A stretch of DNA of 64,000 nucleotides from B33-G16 sp964611035. GTDB taxonomy: Bacteria > Desulfobacterota > DSM-4660 > Desulfatiglandales > B25-G16. Below are positions 60,129 through 64,000 of this stretch, in pieces. The first letter of the stretch is position 1. Each line of letters begins with the position of its first letter. The stretch is taken from positions 48,762 through 112,761 of the forward strand of contig CAZSWT010000002.1 of assembly GCA_964611035.1 (NCBI GenBank), read 5' to 3'. The position numbers were made by a program, and so were the translations under genes. A model generated the notes under the pieces. It saw only the letters and a list, made by a program, of their open reading frames with translations. It did no database searches and had not been told where the DNA came from.

Positions 60129-60726
60129 AGCTCCTCCTTTGAAATAACTTGTAAATAATTAATAATGTATTACATTAGCTTTATTGTGTAACCAATTTAA
60201 TTAAATATTATATCATGTTTTTTTAAAAAGGGATGCACAATTTTTTAGATTAAATCGTTTTGCTTCTACCACATTCAGAAATAGATAACAAGGATCTATA
60301 TTATACACGGCCATAAATTGCGTTTTTGTATCAAGTGAACCACTTTTTCCATTCTCCATTGCTGGAGTACTGGAGTAATGGAGTGATGGAAAGCCCCCAA
60401 CACTCCATTACTCCCTGGCCCAGACCCGCCTGCCAGACGGCGGGCAGACCTGGCATGCAATGCTGAGGCTGTATTGCCAGGACTTATAAATAATATAGAC
60501 ATTGCGATATTTGCCGAGGAAGTCGCGCCAGGGCAGGCAGGGCAGGCCAATGATCGTCCTGGGTCTGAAATTTACGGTCAATTAATAAACCTAAAAGCGC
60601 TAATTATAACCGCTCAAAGTATAACTGAGCTATCATAGCTAAAATAGTTACCATATATAAGTTAATCTACGATCAACGGTATCTATAACCATGCTATTCA
60701 TAACTTTAGCTCACTTTCGTCACTTT
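60129..60726. other. Intergenic region with word tract and a CCCTGGC-ended element
   Basis: No gene in 598 bp. It contains an inverted word pair TGGAGTACTGGAGTAATGGA (60364-60383) and CACTCCATTACTCC (60401-60414), directly abutting the element at 60413-60533. The remaining 190 bp up to the SPL-family gene contain nothing recognised. Confidence 0.5.
60413..60533 (+). repeat. CCCTGGC-ended element with hairpin insert flanked by AGACC
   Basis: CCCTGGCCC, AGACC, hairpin CGCCTGCCAGACGGCGGGC (60427-60445), AGACC, TGGC, 67 variable bases, GTCGCGCCAGGG. The exact AGACC on both sides of the hairpin (60422-60426 and 60446-60450) matches the single AGACC of the uninserted copy at 31.3 kb. Confidence 0.87.
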
Positions 60727-61821
60727 TCACGTAGGCATTACCATTCTCACCCTGTTGTCAAGATAGCCGGAAAGAGTAGACGAATTTTTTGGAGACCAGC
60801 CTAACGATTGTTCCCACACATCATCACTTTCCATACAGAGATAAATTCCCAGATTATCACGCCATTTTTTTAATCTTTCTGATAACTTAGCATACATTTC
60901 TACCCTGATGGGTTTGAAATATCTCTGTTTACCGTCTAAACCGGTAACAAATTCACCATCAAAGATATGTGTACGTGGAAATCTTTGTAAAATACGCCAC
61001 TTGAGATCTGGCATATACCTAAAAGAGCCAATGCTTATCCAGATAATAGAGGCTGGATCAATATATCTCTCTAAAAGTTGGATAATCTCTTCATATTCAT
61101 TTTCCCATCCAGGATAATGTATTAAGGGATCAAAATGAAAGGCTATTACAAATCCTGCTTTCTGGCATTCCCGTGCGGAAATGATTCTCTCTTTTAGGCT
61201 TGCTGTCTTTCCCTCTTCATTGGCTATAATTCGAGAGGTATTTAAAGACCATGCGACAACTATCCCTTTTCTATAGCTACTTTTAATAATGTCTTTGATA
61301 AAAGAGGTTTTTGTCTTGAGCTCCAGTATACAGTTCTTTCTGACAGAAAAAAAGGGAAGTAAAAAATCAGTCCATCCAGTAATATAATTAAGGGCGAGAC
61401 TATCGGTAAATTCTCCAGTCCCGATCCTAAATATCCTATCTGGCTGGTTATCGATAAATTCACCTATCACATTAAGTTTATCTTCTAAATTAGTAAAAAG
61501 CCTTAATGATGGTTGATTAACGTAGGACTGAAGAAAACAGTAACTGCATTCCATTGGGCAGTTGATACCTACATTGAGGATCTGGTACCCGCAGCAGATA
61601 TATCTCCTTGTACCCGGACATGGTTTTAGAAATTCACCTTTATAGTGGATAAGCCTAAGCGAGTCTTTATCCATCTCTTCAATATCTTCCCGCAATGCTA
61701 ATTCATTTGATCCTACACGCTCTATTGGTATATTTGGCAATTTTTCAATTATCTTCTTTGAAAGGGAGTCCTTTTCAGCCTCTCTTTCAATCAAGATTCG
61801 CCTCACTTTAAATCGTTTCAT
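60727..61821 (-). CDS. SPL-family radical SAM protein
   Basis: Relative of spore photoproduct lyase (SplB), 364 aa from ATG 61821 (MKRFKVRRILIEREAEKDSL). The radical SAM motif CPMECSYC is at about residues 90-97, preceded by PGTRRYICCGYQILNVGINC. Other SPL-like segments are RIGTGEFTDSLALNYITGW (about 134-152), VVAWSLNTSRI (about 187-197) and SIGSFRYMPDLKWRILQRFP (about 260-279). A Cys near the C-terminus (YLCMESDDVWEQSLG) is at the place of the conserved SPL Cys. A role in direct reversal of DNA damage is plausible, but this is not a sporeformer by gene content. The longer GTG start at 61854 lies in a repeat tract. Confidence 0.82.
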   Translation of the reverse strand: MKRFKVRRILIEREAEKDSLSKKIIEKLPNIPIERVGSNELALREDIEEMDKDSLRLIHYKGEFLKPCPGTRRYICCGYQILNVGINCPMECSYCFLQSYVNQPSLRLFTNLEDKLNVIGEFIDNQPDRIFRIGTGEFTDSLALNYITGWTDFLLPFFSVRKNCILELKTKTSFIKDIIKSSYRKGIVVAWSLNTSRIIANEEGKTASLKERIISARECQKAGFVIAFHFDPLIHYPGWENEYEEIIQLLERYIDPASIIWISIGSFRYMPDLKWRILQRFPRTHIFDGEFVTGLDGKQRYFKPIRVEMYAKLSERLKKWRDNLGIYLCMESDDVWEQSLGWSPKNSSTLSGYLDNRVRMVMPT

Positions 61822-62001
61822 AGGTATTTGGTAATTACTCAGGTATCTTGCCACAAAGTCACCAAGCCTTTCGGCCGTGAGCTCAAGGCCGAACGGACAC
61901 CAAGATGATATAATTATTCTTTATAATAGTCTTTGAGTCTTTGTGCCTTGGTGGCTGAATAGTTACGGTATTTTATAAATGCTTTTTTGGAATCCGAAAT
62001 A

Positions 62002-62982
62002 CTATATGTCCTTCCAAAAATCGGGTATGTGTTTTAATTCAGGTAAGTTATATAAATCAGCTACCTTTCCTTTAAGATCTTCACCTTTTCTAAAGGTTAC
62101 CTCGAGCTTGTAATAAGTCCCCTCAAAAAAAGGTGGGGGAATTATTTTAACTCCTAAGGGAAGAGAAAGATCGGAAATACCCTTGTTAAATAATTTTTCA
62201 GCCCTCGAAAGGGATGGAAATCTTCTGAATTTCAGTATCTTAACTATGGTTTTTACCTTCTGTGGTTTATTCATCGCAGTATTATGTAAAACCTCTTTAA
62301 TATCTTTTGAATCTATAATCTTTTTAATTGAGCGCCCTTCCCTGCTGGCAATTTCTTTAATCCATTGGATGGTTTCCCATTGCTGATTAAAGCTCCATTT
62401 TAAAGATGTAAATAGATCATTAATCTCGAACCGATCATTTTTCTCAACATACCCCAGTAATCCAGCCACCCGTATGGATAATCTTTCCATAGCGACAGAA
62501 ATCTTTATTCTTTCTTCTAACTCCTCTAAACCTAAAAATAATTCTAATTGCTCTTTGTTTGAAGGAATACCAAGAATAGGCATGAAATTGGTTACTATTT
62601 CTTCTGTGCTAATGAAACGGGTTAGCCTTTGCAAAATCATCCCTTTTTCAATATTATTCAATTGACGATGAATGAGATTATCATTTAAATTAAATAAAAG
62701 CGCATTAAACAGGGAGAAACTATCAGGTAACACGTGGCATACTATATCCTGCCACCCCAATTCTTTTACAGCCATTAGCCTTCGATAACCGGCAACTACT
62801 ATAAAATTGTTATCGGAATTTTTACGCAGATATGGTGTATTTATAACACCAAATTTTTCAATAGATGCCTTAAGTGGTTCCAGGTTGAAATTAAAGCTCA
62901 TACAGAATGGGCCTGGTGTTAAATCAATATCTGAAATGGCTATATTTACAAGGCTGCTTTTTAATAGTTTTTTTTTCATCAT
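62002..62982 (-). CDS. ParB-N domain protein next to the SPL-family gene
   Basis: 326 aa. The N-terminal ParB/Srx-type domain shows SLVNIAISDIDLTPGPF (about residues 10-26), LKASIEKFGVINTPYL (about 37-52) and VVAGYRRLMAVKELGWQDIV (about 62-81, the GxRR nucleotide-binding motif). HRQLNNIEKGMILQRLTRFI (about 104-123) follows as in ParB-like helix-turn-helix linkers. The C-terminal 150 aa are unlike chromosomal ParB, and no parA, parS or replication gene is nearby. It therefore is not the segregation protein. It lies upstream of the SPL-family gene on the same strand (180 bp), separated by AAGTCACCAAG word tracts. Confidence 0.75.
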   Translation of the reverse strand: MMKKKLLKSSLVNIAISDIDLTPGPFCMSFNFNLEPLKASIEKFGVINTPYLRKNSDNNFIVVAGYRRLMAVKELGWQDIVCHVLPDSFSLFNALLFNLNDNLIHRQLNNIEKGMILQRLTRFISTEEIVTNFMPILGIPSNKEQLELFLGLEELEERIKISVAMERLSIRVAGLLGYVEKNDRFEINDLFTSLKWSFNQQWETIQWIKEIASREGRSIKKIIDSKDIKEVLHNTAMNKPQKVKTIVKILKFRRFPSLSRAEKLFNKGISDLSLPLGVKIIPPPFFEGTYYKLEVTFRKGEDLKGKVADLYNLPELKHIPDFWKDI

Positions 62983-63090
62983 AATCGCCTCTGAAAAGAT
63001 TTTTTAGTATTGTCAAAACTTATTTAGTGAATTCTTAAAATATCCTTTATCTTTAATGAGTTGGTTCAAATTAACTTATCTCCCCCATAA

Positions 63091-63553
63091 GTAGGATAGG
63101 CGTCTCGCCTGTCTATGAATTGCCTGTTATCCATCCTTTTATGTATAACCATTTGTAATCCTCGTATTGTCTTGCCAAACTTGCCTTAATAGGATTGTTT
63201 GCAATATAGTTGAGCTTCTCTAAAAATTCATCCTCATCTCTTATAACCTATCATAACTTTCGTTTTGCCAGACCTTGCCTTTTCTTTCTAATATCTTGTT
63301 AATCTCATGGGCAGTAAAGCTTTTTATGCTGTGCATTATTTTAGGTAATGACTCAAAAGGATTTATTATAATATGTACATGGTCATTCAATACCACAGCG
63401 GCATAAAGCATTAAAAACGCAATCTCTTTGCGGTGGCTGTAATTGGAATCTGTCATGGGTAGAAAATGTAATAAAGTAGTAACCGGAAGAGAGTTGATAA
63501 TGGGGAAGATGTCTCCTCCATGTAAGTACAGACAGGCGAGACGCCTGTCCTAC
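63091..63553 (-). mobile_element. REP-bounded IS200-like (RAYT) element, decayed
   Basis: Ends: GTAGGATAGGCGTCTCGCCT with GTCTA (63091-63115) and ACAGACAGGCGAGACGCCTG with TCCTA (63529-63552). They are near-perfect reverse complements, each also palindromic at its core (GGCGTCTCGCC). A transposase remnant fills the interval. REP-like palindromes around a Y1-type transposase are the known RAYT arrangement. Confidence 0.8.
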
Positions 63554-63598
63554 TGATCCATATCTATTCCTCATATTCATTTCCTTTTTTTCATACAC
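63113..63598 (-). pseudogene. REP-associated tyrosine transposase (Y1/IS200-like), two frameshifts
   Basis: Three consecutive frames together give one transposase. Frame 1 (63598 to about 63390): GQASRLSVLTWRRHLPHYQL and SSGYYFITFSTHDRFQLQPP. Frame 2 (about 63430-63245): VVLNDHVHIIINPFESLPKI (HxH of the HUH motif) and NKILERKGKVWQNESYDR. Frame 3 (about 63245-63113): RDEDEFLEKLNYIANNPIKA and EDYKWLYIKGWITGNS. The usual order of Y1 transposases is kept, so the gene was complete and decayed by small indels near 63430 and 63245. The first residues are encoded by the REP palindrome. Confidence 0.85.
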
Positions 63599-63675
63599 CT
63601 TTTGTCATTACCGATTTTTTACTAACACATCAATTCAATGGATTGCATTTAAACATAATTTTTAACAAGGAGACA

Positions 63676-64000
63676 ATGATCAAAATCAGAAAGAGTTTTT
63701 TTTCTTAATAGTGCTCGCAATTATCTATTCATTTCTTTTCTCCTCTATCGGCAATAGTGAAGAACGTGGAAAAGAATCTAAAGAATGGGAGAAGCTAAGA
63801 AGTACAACTAAAGAAATATGGCGAATAAATGTTCAGAGATATCAGATCTCTTTCATACCAAGCGATAAACTCTATAGATTACTCAGATACAGAACACCTC
63901 AAGAGACCAGCGACTATCTCAAATGGGTTACGGAAAGATCTCATCTTTATGCGGTCGGAGACAGAACACCACGGGTTTACCCGTGGATGAATGAGCCCGG
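63676..64000 (+). pseudogene. Exported protein of unknown function, frame broken at a T8 run (partial)
   Basis: ATG 63676 with AAGGAG 7 bases upstream encodes MIKIRKSFFS and then a stop. One additional T in the T8 run at 63696-63703 would give SFFFLIVLAIIYSFLFSSIG, a clear signal peptide, followed by an open frame to the window end: SEERGKESKEWEKLRSTTKE, WRINVQRYQISFIPSDKLYR and beyond. So this is a secreted protein with a one-base deletion, a phase-variable run, or a sequencing error; alternatively translation starts at GTG 63711. The family is not recognised and the rest lies outside. Confidence 0.6.

Noticed and set aside
62002..62982. Chromosome partition ParB and a nearby origin
   Set aside because: No parA, parS-like palindromes, dnaA or gidAB around it; the C-terminal half is unlike chromosomal ParB.

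Overview
The window reads as a chromosomal segment of a Gram-negative, AT-rich (roughly 40% GC by eye) bacterium of Desulfobacterota/deltaproteobacterial type. Pointers are a lipid A/LPS-core gene set (lpxC, waaA, lpxK, waaF, waaC, gmhB, rfaE1), the families DUF4390, DUF4416, DUF4911 and RemA/DUF370 beside yicC and gmk, separate glyQ and glyS, and an amino-acid-type ABC transporter interleaved with an acyl-CoA synthetase. No rRNA, tRNA or CRISPR array was recognised. The taxonomic call is an inference from gene content and remembered family distribution.

Layout. 1-3.4 kb (minus): 5'-part of ftsH and tilS, separated by a four-helix-bundle gene broken by a GIY-YIG element. 3.8-4.9 kb: dGTPase. 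5.5-15.3 kb: a LIV-type transporter operon (livG, long-chain acyl-CoA synthetase, livH, livM, livK, livF, LEA-like lipoprotein) invaded by two four-helix-bundle cassettes and one GIY-YIG/palindrome block. 15.4-23 kb: a second AMP-binding ligase, orphan HicB, recO, glyQ, glyS, mltA. 23.3-40 kb: envelope region, starting with a consensus sigma-54 promoter in front of lpxC, then DUF4390, an NtrY-like kinase, waaA, lpxK, waaF, gmhB, waaC, a Trm112-like protein, several glycosyltransferases and two methyltransferases. 41.3-42.8 kb: an insertion sequence with perfect terminal repeats, a 9-bp target duplication and an in-frame amber codon in its transposase. 43-48.6 kb: rfaE1, DUF4416, yicC, remA-like, gmk, rlmB, P1 peptidase. 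49-54 kb: transglutaminase-like protein, MTA/SAH deaminase and purine nucleoside phosphorylase. 54-59 kb: aminoglycoside-phosphotransferase-like protein, kinase, nadK, DUF4911, miaB, a diguanylate cyclase response regulator and a 30-residue bS22-like ribosomal protein. 59-64 kb: 3-hydroxyacyl-CoA dehydrogenase, an SPL-family radical SAM enzyme next to a ParB-like protein, a decayed REP-associated transposase, and a partial exported protein whose signal-peptide frame is broken at a T8 run.

The most unusual content lies between genes. Intergenic DNA is full of layered repeats: (i) inverted tracts of degenerate short words in several 'dialects', all three four-helix-bundle genes sitting inside such tracts while other tracts are empty; (ii) a 97-bp element with CCCTGGC-type ends and a 67-68 bp interior of constant length but no visible sequence conservation, in four copies; (iii) a 19-bp GC-rich hairpin inserted in three of those four copies with a 5-bp duplication; (iv) a CATTGCGAG/CTCGCAATG palindrome with one copy carrying a GIY-YIG gene in its loop; (v) REP-like palindromes inside or at the start of coding regions (waaA, transglutaminase, transposase). 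Together these suggest a genome in which small palindromic elements and their passenger genes (GIY-YIG nuclease, four-helix-bundle protein, REP-type transposase) have been unusually active.
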